Positions 17,921 through 27,541 are shown, counted from the first letter of the stretch. The stretch: 64,000 bases of DNA from Promicromonospora soli (GCF_014653785.1 NZ_BNAS01000004.1:317046-381045); one strand, 5' to 3'. Notes: generated by a model from the sequence alone, not told the origin. Made by a program: numbers and translations.

Positions 17921-18802
17921 ATGGACATCATCGCCCAGCTCTTCGCTGGACTGAGCCTCGGCTCCGTCCTCCTCCTCGCCGCCCTCGGGCTCTCTCTGAC
18001 CTTCGGCCAGATGGGCGTCATCAACATGGCCCACGGCGAGTTCATGATGGCCGGCGCCTACACGGCGTTCGTCATCCAGGGTGTCGTGGGCGACGCCGGC
18101 GTGAGCCTCCTCCTCGCGCTCCCGCTCGGGTTCGTCGTCGGAGGTCTGCTCGGCCTGCTCCTGGAGGCCACGCTCATCCACCGCATGTACCGCCGGCCGC
18201 TGGACACGCTGCTCGTCACCTGGGGTGTCGCGCTCGTGCTCCAGCAGGTCGCGCGGGACGTGTTCGGCGCGCCCAACGTGGACGTCCGCGCACCCGCATG
18301 GCTGTCGGGCGCCGTCGAGATCGGCGGGCTCGCGCTGCCCAGGACCCGCCTGTTCATCCTGGCGCTCGCCATCGTGTGCGTCGTCGCCCTGGCGCTGGCC
18401 CTGCGGGCCACGCCGCTCGGGCGGCGGATCCGCGCCGTCGTGCAGAACCGGGACCTGGCCGAGGCATCCGGCATCTCGTCGCGGGCGACGGACCGCGTCA
18501 CGTTCTTCATCGGGTCCGGCCTGGCCGGCATCGCGGGCGTCACGCTCACGCTGCTCGGCTCGGTCGGCCCGACGCTCGGGACCAACTACATAGTCGACGC
18601 GTTCCTGGTCGTCGTGGCCGGCGGCATCGGCCAGATCAAGGGCACCGTGATCGCGGCGATGGCCCTCGGCCTGATGCAGGCGTTCTTCGAGTACTCGACG
18701 ACGGCCTCGGTCGCCAAGGTGCTCGTGTTCGTCGCGATCGTGGCCTTCCTGCAGCTCAGACCCCAAGGGCTGGTCTCGGTCCGGACGAGGAGTCTCGCAT
18801 GA
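17921..18802 (+). CDS. urtB: Urea ABC transporter permease UrtB
   Basis: A 293-residue LivH-like permease with about eight membrane helices. Diagnostic stretches are FGQMGVINMAHGEFMMAGAY near the N-terminus and the cytoplasmic coupling loop LGRRIRAVVQNRDLAEASGI. It forms the heterodimeric channel with UrtC. The stop overlaps the urtC start (ATGA), 37 bases after urtA. Confidence 0.94.
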   Translation: MDIIAQLFAGLSLGSVLLLAALGLSLTFGQMGVINMAHGEFMMAGAYTAFVIQGVVGDAGVSLLLALPLGFVVGGLLGLLLEATLIHRMYRRPLDTLLVTWGVALVLQQVARDVFGAPNVDVRAPAWLSGAVEIGGLALPRTRLFILALAIVCVVALALALRATPLGRRIRAVVQNRDLAEASGISSRATDRVTFFIGSGLAGIAGVTLTLLGSVGPTLGTNYIVDAFLVVVAGGIGQIKGTVIAAMALGLMQAFFEYSTTASVAKVLVFVAIVAFLQLRPQGLVSVRTRSLA

Positions 18803-19863
18803 CCGTCCTCACCACTCTGCTGCGGCCGGGCCGCACCCGGACGCTCGCGGCGTTCGGCCTCGCCGCGGTCCTGCTGCTCCTCGCGCCCCTGGTGCTCAGC
18901 CCGTTCCGCCTCGACCTGCTCGCCAAGTTCCTCTGCCTGGCGATGGTCGCCGTCGGGATCGGCCTGGCGTGGGGCCGCGGCGGGCTGCTCACCCTGGGCC
19001 AGGGGGTCTACTTCGGCCTCGGCGCCTACCTGATGGCCATGCACCTCAAGCTGGCCGACGCCGGACCGGGCGGCGTCCCGGACTTCATGCTCCTGTACGG
19101 CACGGGACAGGTGCCGGGCTGGTGGGAGCCGCTGCGGTCGCCGGTCTCGGCGATCCTGCTGATCCTGGTCGTCCCGGCGGCGCTGGCAGCGCTGCTCGGC
19201 TGGGCCGTGTTCACCCGCCGGGTCCGGGGCGCGTACTTCGCGATCCTGTCCCAGGCGCTGGCGGCGGCCTTCGCGATCCTGCTCATCGGCCAGCAGCAGA
19301 CCACCGGCGGGACGAACGGGCTCAACGGCTTCCGGGCGTTCTTCGGCTACGACCTGGCCGACCCGGTCAACAAGCAGATGCTCTACCTGATCGCCGCCGC
19401 GGTGCTGCTGCTGATGGTTGCCATCGTGCGCCAGCTGACCGTCTCCCGGTTCGGGGAGCTGCTGGTAGCCGTACGCGACCAGGAGGACCGCGTCCGGTTC
19501 CTCGGTTACGACCCCGCCGCCGTCAAGGTCGTCGCCTACGTCGTCGCGGCGGTGATGGCGGCGGTCGGCGGAGCGTTGTTCGTGCCGATCGCCGGGATCG
19601 TCTCGCCGGCCGACGTCGGCGTCGTGCCGTCGATCGGCTTCCTCATCGGGGTGGCGATCGGCGGGCGGGCGACCCTGCTCGGCCCGGTGCTGGGCTCGAT
19701 TGCCGTGAGCTGGGCCCAGACCTCGATCTCCGAGCAGTTCCCCTCGGGCTGGATCTACTTCCAGGGAGCGCTGTTCATCCTGGTCATCGCGTTCCTGCCG
19801 GGCGGCCTCGCGTCGGTCGCCGGGAAGCTGCGCCGTCGTGCACCCGAGGGGAGCCCAGCATGA
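18799..19863 (+). CDS. urtC: Urea ABC transporter permease UrtC
   Basis: A 354-residue LivM-like permease with about ten hydrophobic segments. It carries the UrtC features GIGLAWGRGGLLTLGQGVYFGLG, FAILSQALAAAF, QQTTGGTNGLNGF and coupling loop SRFGELLVAVRDQEDRVRFLGYDPA (segments). Overlaps both neighbours by ATGA junctions, showing tight translational coupling of the operon. Confidence 0.94.
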   Translation: MTVLTTLLRPGRTRTLAAFGLAAVLLLLAPLVLSPFRLDLLAKFLCLAMVAVGIGLAWGRGGLLTLGQGVYFGLGAYLMAMHLKLADAGPGGVPDFMLLYGTGQVPGWWEPLRSPVSAILLILVVPAALAALLGWAVFTRRVRGAYFAILSQALAAAFAILLIGQQQTTGGTNGLNGFRAFFGYDLADPVNKQMLYLIAAAVLLLMVAIVRQLTVSRFGELLVAVRDQEDRVRFLGYDPAAVKVVAYVVAAVMAAVGGALFVPIAGIVSPADVGVVPSIGFLIGVAIGGRATLLGPVLGSIAVSWAQTSISEQFPSGWIYFQGALFILVIAFLPGGLASVAGKLRRRAPEGSPA

Positions 19864-20699
19864 GCGAGATGTCATCGACCGAGCAGCAGCCCGAGACAGA
19901 GATCGACCTGGCCGCGGCCGAGGCGCTGCTCGGGACCGATGCCGACCGCTTCAAGCACGACTACCTGGAGGTGCGCGGGCTGCGCGTCGAGTTCGACGGG
20001 TTCGTCGCGGTGCGCGACGTCGACCTCACGGTCACGCAGGGTGACCTGCGGTTCCTCATCGGCCCGAACGGCGCGGGCAAGACGACGCTCATCGACGCGG
20101 TGACCGGGCTCGTCCGGGCGACGGGCTCCGTGAGCTTCGGCCGGACGGCGCTGCTCGGGCGCAGCACCCACCGCATCGCCCGCGCGGGGGTGGGACGTAC
20201 GTTCCAGACCGCGAGCGTCTTCGAGGAGCTGACCGTGCTGCAGAACCTCGACATCGCGGCCGGCGCCCGGCGTGCGCCGCTCACGCTGCTCCGGCGCCGT
20301 CCGGCCACGCCGGAGGCGGTGGAGCACGCACTCGAGACGGTCGGGCTGACGGCGCTGCGCGACGTGCCGGCCGGCGTGCTCGCGCACGGCCAGAAGCAGT
20401 GGCTGGAGATCGGGATGCTGCTCGTCCAGGACGCTCACCTGCTCCTGCTCGACGAGCCGGTGGCCGGGATGACCCAGGCCGAACGCGAGGAGACCGGGCA
20501 GCTGCTGCGCCGCATCGGGTCGCAGCGGGTAGTCGTCGTCGTCGAGCACGACATGGAGTTCCTCCGCTCGTTCGCCGACTCCGTGACCGTCATGCACCAG
20601 GGGCGGGTCCTGGCGGAGGGCACGGTGAACGAGGTGCAGAACGACCCCGCCGTCGTCGAGGTGTACCTCGGCGCCCCCACACAAGGAGACCTCGCGTGA
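19860..20699 (+). CDS. urtD: Urea ABC transporter ATPase UrtD
   Basis: A 279-residue LivG-like ABC ATPase. Walker A is GPNGAGKT, the Q-loop region has GRTFQTASVFEELTV, Walker B LLLLDEPVAGM, and the switch His is in VVVVEHDMEF. The signature region reads AHGQKQWLEI, the UrtD-type variant of LSGGQ. It drives urea import together with UrtE. The start overlaps the urtC stop. Confidence 0.93.
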   Translation: MSEMSSTEQQPETEIDLAAAEALLGTDADRFKHDYLEVRGLRVEFDGFVAVRDVDLTVTQGDLRFLIGPNGAGKTTLIDAVTGLVRATGSVSFGRTALLGRSTHRIARAGVGRTFQTASVFEELTVLQNLDIAAGARRAPLTLLRRRPATPEAVEHALETVGLTALRDVPAGVLAHGQKQWLEIGMLLVQDAHLLLLDEPVAGMTQAEREETGQLLRRIGSQRVVVVVEHDMEFLRSFADSVTVMHQGRVLAEGTVNEVQNDPAVVEVYLGAPTQGDLA

Positions 20700-21397
20700 T
20701 GCTGGAGCTGAGCGGCGTGACCACCGGCTACGGGCGCACGACGGTGGTGCACGGCGTCGACCTGACCGTCCCCGACGGCGCGCTCACCGCAGTACTGGGC
20801 CACAACGGCGCGGGCAAGACGACCCTGCTGCGGGCCGTGCTGGGCCTGCTGCCGCTGCGCGCCGGGTCGGTGCGGCTCGCCGACGAGGACGTCACGGCGC
20901 TCGCGCCCCACAAGCGGGTGCGGCGCGGGATCGCGTACGTACCGCAGGGCCAGCAGTCGTTCGGCCAGCTCAGCGCGCGGGAGAACCTGCAGGTGGTCGC
21001 GGACGCGCACGGGCGGGCGGGCCGACGTCGGACGGACGAGGCGCTCGACCTCTTCCCCGCGCTGCGGGACCTGCTCGGCCGCCAGGCCGGGCTGCTGTCC
21101 GGCGGGCAGCGCCAGCAGCTCGCGATCGCGCGGGCGCTGGTCACCGGGCCGACGCTGCTTGTCCTCGACGAGCCGGTCGAGGGCATCCAGCCCAACGTCG
21201 TGACCGAGATCTACGCCGCGATCTCGACGCTCACCGGCGCCGGCAGCCTCTCCGTGCTGCTGGTCGAGCAGCACATCGGCTACGCGGTGGAGCACGCCGC
21301 CGAGTTCGCCGTGCTCACCTCGGGCCGCGTCGCCCACCGCGGACAAGGCGGCGTCCCGACCGCGGCCGCAGCCGCCCGCAAGGCGCTAACCCTATGA
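20699..21397 (+). CDS. urtE: Urea ABC transporter ATPase UrtE
   Basis: A 232-residue LivF-like ABC ATPase. Walker A is GHNGAGKT, signature LSGGQRQQLAIARAL, Walker B LLVLDEPVEGIQPN and switch His in VEQHIGYA. The ATG overlaps the urtD stop by one base (TGATG); a GTG three bases earlier is equally possible. It ends just before the long inverted repeat that separates transporter genes from the urease genes. Confidence 0.93.
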   Translation: MLELSGVTTGYGRTTVVHGVDLTVPDGALTAVLGHNGAGKTTLLRAVLGLLPLRAGSVRLADEDVTALAPHKRVRRGIAYVPQGQQSFGQLSARENLQVVADAHGRAGRRRTDEALDLFPALRDLLGRQAGLLSGGQRQQLAIARALVTGPTLLVLDEPVEGIQPNVVTEIYAAISTLTGAGSLSVLLVEQHIGYAVEHAAEFAVLTSGRVAHRGQGGVPTAAAAARKALTL

Positions 21398-21404
21398 CCG
21401 GCCG

Positions 21405-21471
21405 TTGGTTGTGGGCGCGACCGTTGCGACTATCCGACCGGTTTAGGCGCAACGATCGCGCCCACAACCAA
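21405..21471. repeat. 24-bp near-perfect inverted repeat between urtE and ureA
   Basis: Left arm 21405-21428 (TTGGTTGTGGGCGCGACCGT then TGCG) and right arm 21448-21471 pair over 24 bases with one mismatch, around a 19-base loop. There is no T-tract, so it is not a standard intrinsic terminator. It would form a very stable hairpin in the operon mRNA and could attenuate or protect one side, or be the remnant of a small mobile element. Confidence 0.75.
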
Positions 21472-21494
21472 GTCTTGGAAAGGGGGGTGGGGGT

Positions 21495-21797
21495 GTGCGT
21501 CTGACACCTGCCGATACCGAGAAGCTGCTCCTCGCCACCGCCGGGATGGTCGCGCGCGACCGCCTGGCGCGCGGCGTGCTGCTCAACTACCCGGAGTCCG
21601 TGGCGCTGCTGTCCTGCTGGGTGATCGAGCGGGCACGCGAGGGCGCCGACGTCGCCACGCTCATGGACACCGGCCGCGAGGTCCTCGTCCGCGAGCAGGT
21701 CATGGACGGCGTCCCCGAGATGCTCGTCGACGTGCAGGTCGAGGCCACGTTCCCCGACGGTCGCAAGCTCGTCACCCTGCACCACCCGGTCCAGTAG
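21495..21797 (+). CDS. ureA: Urease gamma subunit
   Basis: A 100-residue gamma subunit of the nickel urease that hydrolyses urea to ammonia and carbamate. The sequence [12 protein letters not shown], the [17 protein letters not shown] stretch and the C-terminal [14 protein letters not shown] are family hallmarks, and its length is standard. It starts with GTG behind a purine-rich AGGGGGGTGGGGG stretch that supplies the ribosome site. Nine bases before ureB. Confidence 0.96.
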   Translation: MRLTPADTEKLLLATAGMVARDRLARGVLLNYPESVALLSCWVIERAREGADVATLMDTGREVLVREQVMDGVPEMLVDVQVEATFPDGRKLVTLHHPVQ

Positions 21798-21805
21798 GAG
21801 GCCAC

Positions 21806-22222
21806 ATGTCAGCCCACACTTCCACCGGGCCGGGCGCCGTCCGGGTCGCGCCCGGCCGCATCGAGATCAACGCCGACCGCGCTCCGCACGAACGCCTGCG
21901 CCTCGTCGTCCTGAACACCGGCGACCGGCCCGTCCAGATCGGCTCCCACCTGCACTTGCCCGACGCCAACACGGACCTCGAGTTCGACCGGGAGGCCGCG
22001 TACGGGTTCCGGCTCGACGTGCCCTCCGGCACGTCGCAGCGGTTCGAGCCGGGTGCGAGCCGCCTGGTCGACGCCGTGGCGATCCGCGGGGCCAGGCGCG
22101 TCCCGGGTATCCAGCGCGGAAAGGGCGACGGCGGCGCGCTGGGGCCGGTCACGGGCCCACCGGCCCCCGGCAGGCCGGGCCTCCAGAGCCCTGCGTCCGA
22201 CGACGAGCAGGGGGAACGCTGA
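21806..22222 (+). CDS. ureB: Urease beta subunit with C-terminal extension
   Basis: A 138-residue beta subunit. Core family features are [38 protein letters not shown] (in pieces), [15 protein letters not shown] and a final [10 protein letters not shown]. Typical UreB proteins stop near residue 105; here about 33 extra Gly/Pro/Asp-rich residues follow ([16 protein letters not shown] and so on), probably disordered. The stop overlaps the ureC start (TGATG). Confidence 0.92.
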   Translation: MSAHTSTGPGAVRVAPGRIEINADRAPHERLRLVVLNTGDRPVQIGSHLHLPDANTDLEFDREAAYGFRLDVPSGTSQRFEPGASRLVDAVAIRGARRVPGIQRGKGDGGALGPVTGPPAPGRPGLQSPASDDEQGER

Positions 22223-23922
22223 TGGCATGGGTGGACCGCGAGCGATACGCGGCCCTGTTCGGCCCGACCGTCGGCGACCAGGTCCGCCTCGGCGACACCG
22301 ACCTGTGGATCGAGGTGACCGAGGACCGTACGGCCGGCGGCGAGGAGGCGGTGTTCGGCGGGGGCAAGTCGATCCGGGAGTCGATGGCGCAGTCGACCCG
22401 CACGCGCGCGCAGGGCGCCCTGGACACGGTCATCACGAACGCCGTCGTGCTGGACTGGTGGGGCGTGGTGCGGGCCGACGTCGGGCTGCGCGACGGGCGC
22501 ATCGTCGCCCTGGGCCGGTCGGGCAACCCGGACATCGCCGACGGCGTCCATCCCGACCTGGTCATCGGGCCCTCGACCGACGTCATCTCCGGCGAGGGGC
22601 GGATCCTTACTGCCGGAGCGTTCGACTCCCATGTCCACCTGCTGTCGCCGTCGCAGCTGCACGAGGCGCTGGCCACGGGCATCACGACGGTCGCGGGCGG
22701 CGGCACCGGCCCGTCCGAGGGCTCCAAGGCCACGACCGTCACCGGGGCGGGGCACCTGCGCCACATCCTGCGCGCCCTCGACCCCGTGCCGGTGAACGTG
22801 CTGCTGCTCGGCAAGGGCAACACCGTCAACGCCGACGCCCTGGCCGAGCAGGCCCTGGCCGGCGCGGGCGGCTACAAGATCCACGAGGACTGGGGCGCCA
22901 CCCCGGCCGCGCTGGACGCCGCCCTGCGCGGAGCCGAGGAGTGGGGGCTGCAGGTCGCACTGCACTCGGACTCGCTCAACGAGGCGGGGTTCGTGCAGTC
23001 GACCATCGACGCCATCGGCGGCCGCTCGATCCACGCCTTCCACGTCGAGGGCGCGGGCGGCGGGCACGCGCCCGACATCCTGACGATCGCCGGCCTGCCG
23101 CACGTCATCCCGGGCTCGACGAACCCGACCCTCCCCCACACGGTCAACACGGTGGCCGAGCATCTCGACATGCTGATGGTCTGTCACCACCTGAGCCCGG
23201 CGGTCCCCGAGGACCTGGCGTTCGCCGAGTCCCGAATCCGCGCGACGACGATCGCCGCGGAGGACGTGCTGCACGACATGGGCGCGCTGTCGGTCACGTC
23301 GTCCGACGCCCAGGCGATGGGCCGCATCGGCGAGGTGATCACCCGCACGTGGCAGGTGGCGCACGTCATGAAGCACCGCCGCGGCCCGCTGGGGAGCTCC
23401 GAGCCCGCGGACAACGAGCGCGCGCGCCGCTACGTCGCCAAGTACACGATCAACCCGGCGATCGGCCACGGCATCGACGCCCATGTGGGTTCGGTGGAGC
23501 CCGGCAAGCTGGCGGACCTCGTCCTGTGGGACCCGCGGTTCTTCGGCGTCCGGCCCGACGTCGTGCTCAAGGGCGGGGTGATCGCGTGGGCCGCGCTCGG
23601 CGACCCCAACGCGTCCATCCCGACGCCGCAGCCGGTGCTGCAACGTCCCGCGTTCGGAGACGCGATAGCGGGCGACCTCTCGCTCGCGTTCGTGGCCCCG
23701 GCGGCGATCGAGGACGGGCTGGCAGACCGGCTCGGGCTGCGCCGCGAGCTGGCCGCCGTCGCCCCGACCCGCGGCGTCGGGAAGGCGGACATGCGCAACA
23801 ACGACGCCCTGCCCCGGATCGACATCCGGCCGGACACGTTCGAGATCCGGGTGGACGGCGACCTCGTCGAGCCGGCGCCCGCGGTGCGCCTGCCGCTCGC
23901 CCAGCTCTACTCGATGTTCTAG
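22222..23922 (+). CDS. ureC: Urease alpha subunit (catalytic)
   Basis: A 566-residue catalytic subunit. The active site is intact: nickel ligands His137 and His139 (HVH), carbamylated Lys219 in [11 protein letters not shown], His248 (ALHSDSLNE), His274 ([14 protein letters not shown]), an Asp in SSDAQAMGR, and the flap VCHH with Cys and His. A few usually invariant positions are conservatively changed (HSDS for HTDT, SDA for SDS), so activity is expected. The maturation factors follow directly: ureF, ureG and ureD. Confidence 0.97.
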   Translation: MAWVDRERYAALFGPTVGDQVRLGDTDLWIEVTEDRTAGGEEAVFGGGKSIRESMAQSTRTRAQGALDTVITNAVVLDWWGVVRADVGLRDGRIVALGRSGNPDIADGVHPDLVIGPSTDVISGEGRILTAGAFDSHVHLLSPSQLHEALATGITTVAGGGTGPSEGSKATTVTGAGHLRHILRALDPVPVNVLLLGKGNTVNADALAEQALAGAGGYKIHEDWGATPAALDAALRGAEEWGLQVALHSDSLNEAGFVQSTIDAIGGRSIHAFHVEGAGGGHAPDILTIAGLPHVIPGSTNPTLPHTVNTVAEHLDMLMVCHHLSPAVPEDLAFAESRIRATTIAAEDVLHDMGALSVTSSDAQAMGRIGEVITRTWQVAHVMKHRRGPLGSSEPADNERARRYVAKYTINPAIGHGIDAHVGSVEPGKLADLVLWDPRFFGVRPDVVLKGGVIAWAALGDPNASIPTPQPVLQRPAFGDAIAGDLSLAFVAPAAIEDGLADRLGLRRELAAVAPTRGVGKADMRNNDALPRIDIRPDTFEIRVDGDLVEPAPAVRLPLAQLYSMF

Positions 23923-23932
23923 GGCCGCGCAC

Positions 23933-24688
23933 ATGACCTCACCCCACGCCCTGTCGGTGGCGATGCTGCTCGCGGACGCCCGCCTGCCCAGCGGCGGGCA
24001 CGCGCACTCGGCCAGCCTCGAGCCCGCGCTGCTGGGCGGCATGCCGACCGGTGCGGTGCCCGCCTGGCTGGTCGGGCGCGCGACGACCGTGAGCCTCGTG
24101 GAGGCCGGCACCGCCGTGGTGACAGCGCGGCTGTTCGCGGCGGCGTCAGAAGGGCCGCTCACCGGGGCATCCGCCGGAGCGTCCGACGGCGCCCAGGTCG
24201 CCGATCCGTTCGACAGCTTCGGGCTCGCCGACGTCGTCGGCGCGTGGGCGGCCCGGACGCCCGCCCCGGCGCTGCGCGACGCCGCCCGGCTGCTCGGCCG
24301 CGGGTACCTGCGCCTCGCGCGCACCCTGTGGCCGGACGCGCCCGCCGTGCGGGCTCTCGTCGCGCACGATGCCGTCCACGGGCCGCTCCCCCGAGCGATC
24401 GTCCTGGGGGCGGTCGCCGCCGCGACCGGCCTGCCCGCCGCGGACACGGTGCGCCTCACGGTGTACGACGACGCCCAGACGGCGGCGTCGGCCCTGCTCA
24501 AGCTCGAACCGCTCGACCCGGTCACGCCCGCGCGCTGGGTCCTCGAAGCGTGCGCCGCGGCGGAGCAGCACGTGCTCCGCGTCGCGGCGTGCACCACCCC
24601 GGAGGAGATCCCGGCCTCCGGCTCCCCGCAGACCGAGGGCTGGGCCCAGGCCCACGCCCTCCTGAGCCAAAGGTTGTTCCGTGCCTGA
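23933..24688 (+). CDS. ureF: Urease accessory protein UreF
   Basis: A 251-residue all-helical accessory factor that with UreD and UreG delivers nickel and CO2 to apo-urease, UreF acting as the GTPase-checkpoint protein. Conserved [16 protein letters not shown] at the N-terminus (variant of the usual LP-x-G-x-Y/F motif) and a long helical body. It overlaps ureG by eight bases. Confidence 0.9.
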   Translation: MTSPHALSVAMLLADARLPSGGHAHSASLEPALLGGMPTGAVPAWLVGRATTVSLVEAGTAVVTARLFAAASEGPLTGASAGASDGAQVADPFDSFGLADVVGAWAARTPAPALRDAARLLGRGYLRLARTLWPDAPAVRALVAHDAVHGPLPRAIVLGAVAAATGLPAADTVRLTVYDDAQTAASALLKLEPLDPVTPARWVLEACAAAEQHVLRVAACTTPEEIPASGSPQTEGWAQAHALLSQRLFRA

Positions 24689-25481
24689 TTCCGCGCTTGA
24701 TCCCGTGTCCGCATCGGTCTCCGCTCCCCTGTCCGGCGAGGGTCGAGCCCCCGCCCGCGCCCTCCGCCTGGGGGTCGCCGGCCCGGTCGGGGTCGGCAAG
24801 TCGTCCCTGATCGCGACCATCTGCCGCGCGCTCGGCGCCGAGCTCCGCATCGGCGTGATCACCAATGACATCTACACCGACGAGGACGCGCGGTTCCTGC
24901 GCTCGGCGGGCGTGCTCGAACCGGAACGCATCCGCGCCGTGGAGACGGGGGCATGCCCGCACACCGCGATCCGCGACGACGTCACCGCGAATCTTCTGGC
25001 CACCGAGGACCTTGAGCGCGACTTCGACCCGCTCGACCTGGTCATCATCGAGTCCGGCGGGGACAACCTCACCGCCACGTTCTCCCCGGCGCTCGTCGAC
25101 GCCCAGATCTTCGTGCTCGACGTCGCGGGCGGCGGCGACGTCGCCCGCAAGGGCGGTCCCGGGATCGGCCGGGCCGACCTGCTCGTCGTGAACAAGACCG
25201 ACCTCGCGCCGCACGTCGGCGTGGACGTCGCCCAGATGGTCGCGGACGCGTCGGCGGCGCGCGAGAACCGTGCGGTCGTGGCGCTCTCCCGCAGCGACGA
25301 CGCCTCGGTCGCCGAGCTGCGGGCCTGGGTTCTCGGCGTGCTGACCAGCTTCCGCGCGGGCGCGCACGTGGCCCAGGACCCCGGCCCCATGGCGCCGCAC
25401 TTCCACGCCGACGAGGACGGTGGCTACGTGCACAGCCACGACGACGATGGCCGAGCGCACGACCACGCCCACGCGCACTGA
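24681..25481 (+). CDS. ureG: Urease accessory GTPase UreG with His-rich tail
   Basis: A 266-residue SIMIBI-class GTPase. P-loop GPVGVGKSS, metal-binding [13 protein letters not shown] (the CPH motif), [10 protein letters not shown] and the [10 protein letters not shown] guanine-specificity motif are all present. It is about 60 residues longer than usual, from an N-terminal extension and a C-terminal tail with eight His in the last 27 residues ([16 protein letters not shown]). No ureE is present nearby, so the tail may take over the nickel storage/delivery role of UreE; this is an inference. The GTG start lies inside the ureF end. Confidence 0.93.
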   Translation: MPDSALDPVSASVSAPLSGEGRAPARALRLGVAGPVGVGKSSLIATICRALGAELRIGVITNDIYTDEDARFLRSAGVLEPERIRAVETGACPHTAIRDDVTANLLATEDLERDFDPLDLVIIESGGDNLTATFSPALVDAQIFVLDVAGGGDVARKGGPGIGRADLLVVNKTDLAPHVGVDVAQMVADASAARENRAVVALSRSDDASVAELRAWVLGVLTSFRAGAHVAQDPGPMAPHFHADEDGGYVHSHDDDGRAHDHAHAH

Positions 25482-25488
25482 CCGGCCG

Positions 25489-26286
25489 ATGCTGCACGCA
25501 GGCCTGCCGGCGCCGTCCGCCACGCGGGTGACCCGGGTGGCGGTCGAACGCCCGACGGGGTTTGGCGCGCCCGTGCGCGTCCGGACCTCCGACGGGCTGC
25601 TGGCGGCGCGGCTCGTCGCCCGGGACGGTGCCCGCGCGGAGGTGGCGCTCGTCGCGGGCGGGGCCATGCTGCTCGGCGGTGACCACGTGGTCGTCAGCGT
25701 CCAGGTGGACTCGGGGTGCGCGCTCACGCTCACCGACGTCGGCGGGACGGTCGCGTACGACGGCGACGGGCAGGCCTGCCGATGGGACGCCGACATCCGC
25801 CTCGGGCCGGGGGCCGGCCTGGCCTGGGCGGGCCTGCCGTTCGTCGTGGCCGGCGGCGCGGACGTGCGGCGCACGACGACGGCGCGGCTCGGCGCGGGGG
25901 CCGGCCTCACGCTGCGGGAGACCGTGGTGCTGGGGCGGTCCGGCGAACGCGGCGGCCGCGTCCTGCTGCGCACCGACATCGCCGACGGCGTCGGCCCGAT
26001 CCTCGTCGAAGAGCTGGCTGCCGCGGGCGACCGCCCCGTTCCTGGCGTCCTCGGCGACCACCCCGTGATCGACACCCTCACCCGTGTGCACGGCAGTCTC
26101 GGCGGGAGCCCCGACGGCGGCCACGACCGGCCCGGCACGGCGTCGGGCGCCGGCGAGACGCCCGGCCTCGGCGACGCGACAACGCTCCACCTCGAACGCG
26201 GCGGCGTCCTCACCCGCTGGCTCGGGGCGGCCACGCACCTCAGCCCCCTCGAGCTCACTCCTGACCGTGGTTCAGCAGGCTCATGA
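25489..26286 (+). CDS. ureD: Urease accessory protein UreD (UreH)
   Basis: About 265 residues of the beta-helical UreD scaffold that binds apo-urease and UreF. Typical elements are ALTLTDVGGTVAYDGDG, WAGLPFVVAGGADVRRTTTARLG and LRETVVLGRSGERGGR (in pieces). An ATG at 25447 would overlap ureG by 35 bases; I prefer the ATG at 25489, seven bases after the ureG stop, though neither has a clear ribosome site. The stop codon lies inside the hairpin at 26259-26341. Confidence 0.88.
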   Translation: MLHAGLPAPSATRVTRVAVERPTGFGAPVRVRTSDGLLAARLVARDGARAEVALVAGGAMLLGGDHVVVSVQVDSGCALTLTDVGGTVAYDGDGQACRWDADIRLGPGAGLAWAGLPFVVAGGADVRRTTTARLGAGAGLTLRETVVLGRSGERGGRVLLRTDIADGVGPILVEELAAAGDRPVPGVLGDHPVIDTLTRVHGSLGGSPDGGHDRPGTASGAGETPGLGDATTLHLERGGVLTRWLGAATHLSPLELTPDRGSAGS

Positions 26287-26341
26287 GTGCCGGAAAGCCA
26301 GGAGTTATGGCTCTGCCGAGCCTGCTGAACCGGAGTCAGGA
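26259..26341. terminator. Long hairpin at the ureD 3' end
   Basis: Arms 26259-26282 and 26318-26341 pair over 24 bases except for a three-base internal mismatch (TCCTGAC, CGT/TCC, GGTTCAGCAGGCTC). The ureD stop codon (26284-26286) is in the loop. There is no T-tract. It may act as a transcriptional punctuation or mRNA-stabilising element before the nickel transporter gene. The arm motif GTTCAGCAGG resembles ends of the dispersed repeat. Confidence 0.6.
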
Positions 26342-26362
26342 ATCCCGGCCCTCGGAGGACAC

Positions 26363-27418
26363 ATGACCAACAGCACGCCCGCCGACCAGAACGCCTGCCG
26401 CCCGGTCAGCCACAAGCACCTCGAGCACCGCGAGCGCCGGAGCTCGACGGTCCCCGTCGTCGTCGCGCTCCACCTGGTCGGGATCGGCGGCCTGGCCGCG
26501 GCTCTGCTCGTCGACGGCGGAGCCGGGGCGATCACCGTCGCCATGGGGCTGGCGGCCTACGCACTGGGCCTCCGGCACGCGTTCGACGCCGACCACATCG
26601 CGACCATCGACAACACCACGCGCAGGCTGGTCCGCGCGGACCGGGACGCACGCGGCGTCGGCCTCTGGTTCTCGCTGGGGCACTCGACGGTGGTCCTGGG
26701 CGCGGCTCTGCTCCTCACGCTCGGCGTGCACGCCCTGGCGCCGATGCTCGGCGACGAGTCGTCGCCGCTGCGCAGGGCCACCGGGGTCTGGGGGCCGCTC
26801 GTATCGGGGACGTTCCTGCTGGCCATCGCGGCCGTCAACATCGTCATGCTGCGCCGTGCGCTGCGCGGGCACGCGCACCACCACACCGGCGGGCCGGTCA
26901 CCTGGGCGCTGCGCCGCTTCGAGTGGTCCACGGACACGCCGGCCCGGATGTACGTCGTGGGGCTGGTGTTCGGCCTCGGGTTCGACACGGCCGCGGAGAT
27001 CGGCCTGCTGGCGATCACGGCGTCCGCCGCCCTCGGCCAGGTCGCGTGGTACTCGGCCCTGCCGCTCGCGGTGCTCTTCGCCGCGGGCATGTCGATGCTG
27101 GACTCGGCCCAGGGCGCGGTGGCCCGGCGCGCTTACACGCACGCCCGGACCGACGGTGGGAGCGCCGGTGTCCCGGCGCCGGCGCGGGTGCGCTATGACG
27201 TCGTCGTCACTGGTGTGTCTGCGCTGGCTGCACTGTGTATCGGCACGGTGACGCTGGTACAGGTCGCCATCGAGCATGCCCCCTGGCTCGGCTGGGTCCC
27301 GGGAGCCTCCGTCAGCCTCGAACCCTACGGGGTAGTGCTGACGGTGGTGCTGCTGGTGGTGTGGGGTGTGGGGGCTCTCCTCCTCACTCCCCAGCGGAGG
27401 GGTAGGCCGACGGATTAG
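26363..27418 (+). CDS. NiCoT-family nickel/cobalt transporter
   Basis: A 351-residue secondary transporter with about eight helices. All four NiCoT signatures are present: LRHAFDADHIATIDNTTR, FSLGHSTVV, FGLGFDTAAEIGLL and GMSMLDS. Two of the His residues of the helix-II motif bind the metal during uptake. A His pair (GHAHHHTGG) occurs in a cytosolic loop. The ATG has GGAGG five bases upstream. Position directly after urease makes nickel, not cobalt, the likely substrate. Confidence 0.93.
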   Translation: MTNSTPADQNACRPVSHKHLEHRERRSSTVPVVVALHLVGIGGLAAALLVDGGAGAITVAMGLAAYALGLRHAFDADHIATIDNTTRRLVRADRDARGVGLWFSLGHSTVVLGAALLLTLGVHALAPMLGDESSPLRRATGVWGPLVSGTFLLAIAAVNIVMLRRALRGHAHHHTGGPVTWALRRFEWSTDTPARMYVVGLVFGLGFDTAAEIGLLAITASAALGQVAWYSALPLAVLFAAGMSMLDSAQGAVARRAYTHARTDGGSAGVPAPARVRYDVVVTGVSALAALCIGTVTLVQVAIEHAPWLGWVPGASVSLEPYGVVLTVVLLVVWGVGALLLTPQRRGRPTD

Positions 27419-27486
27419 GTGTATTGACTCGGCAGGTCGTGAGCGCCTCGGCGGCGCGTTGGGTGGTTTCAGTCGGTGCCGGGGGC

Positions 27487-27541
27487 GCTGAACTGGGTTC
27501 GGCTGTGGGTAGGGTCTGCGGGCTGTACTGAACAGATCAGC
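27487..27541. repeat. Dispersed intergenic repeat, copy C (55-bp core)
   Basis: Matches the inner 55 bases of copy B: GCTGAACTGGGTTCGGCTG at the left and AGATCAGC at the right. It lacks the outer flanks seen in copies A and B. It lies 69 bases after the nickel transporter stop and 118 bases before the next gene. Confidence 0.6.
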
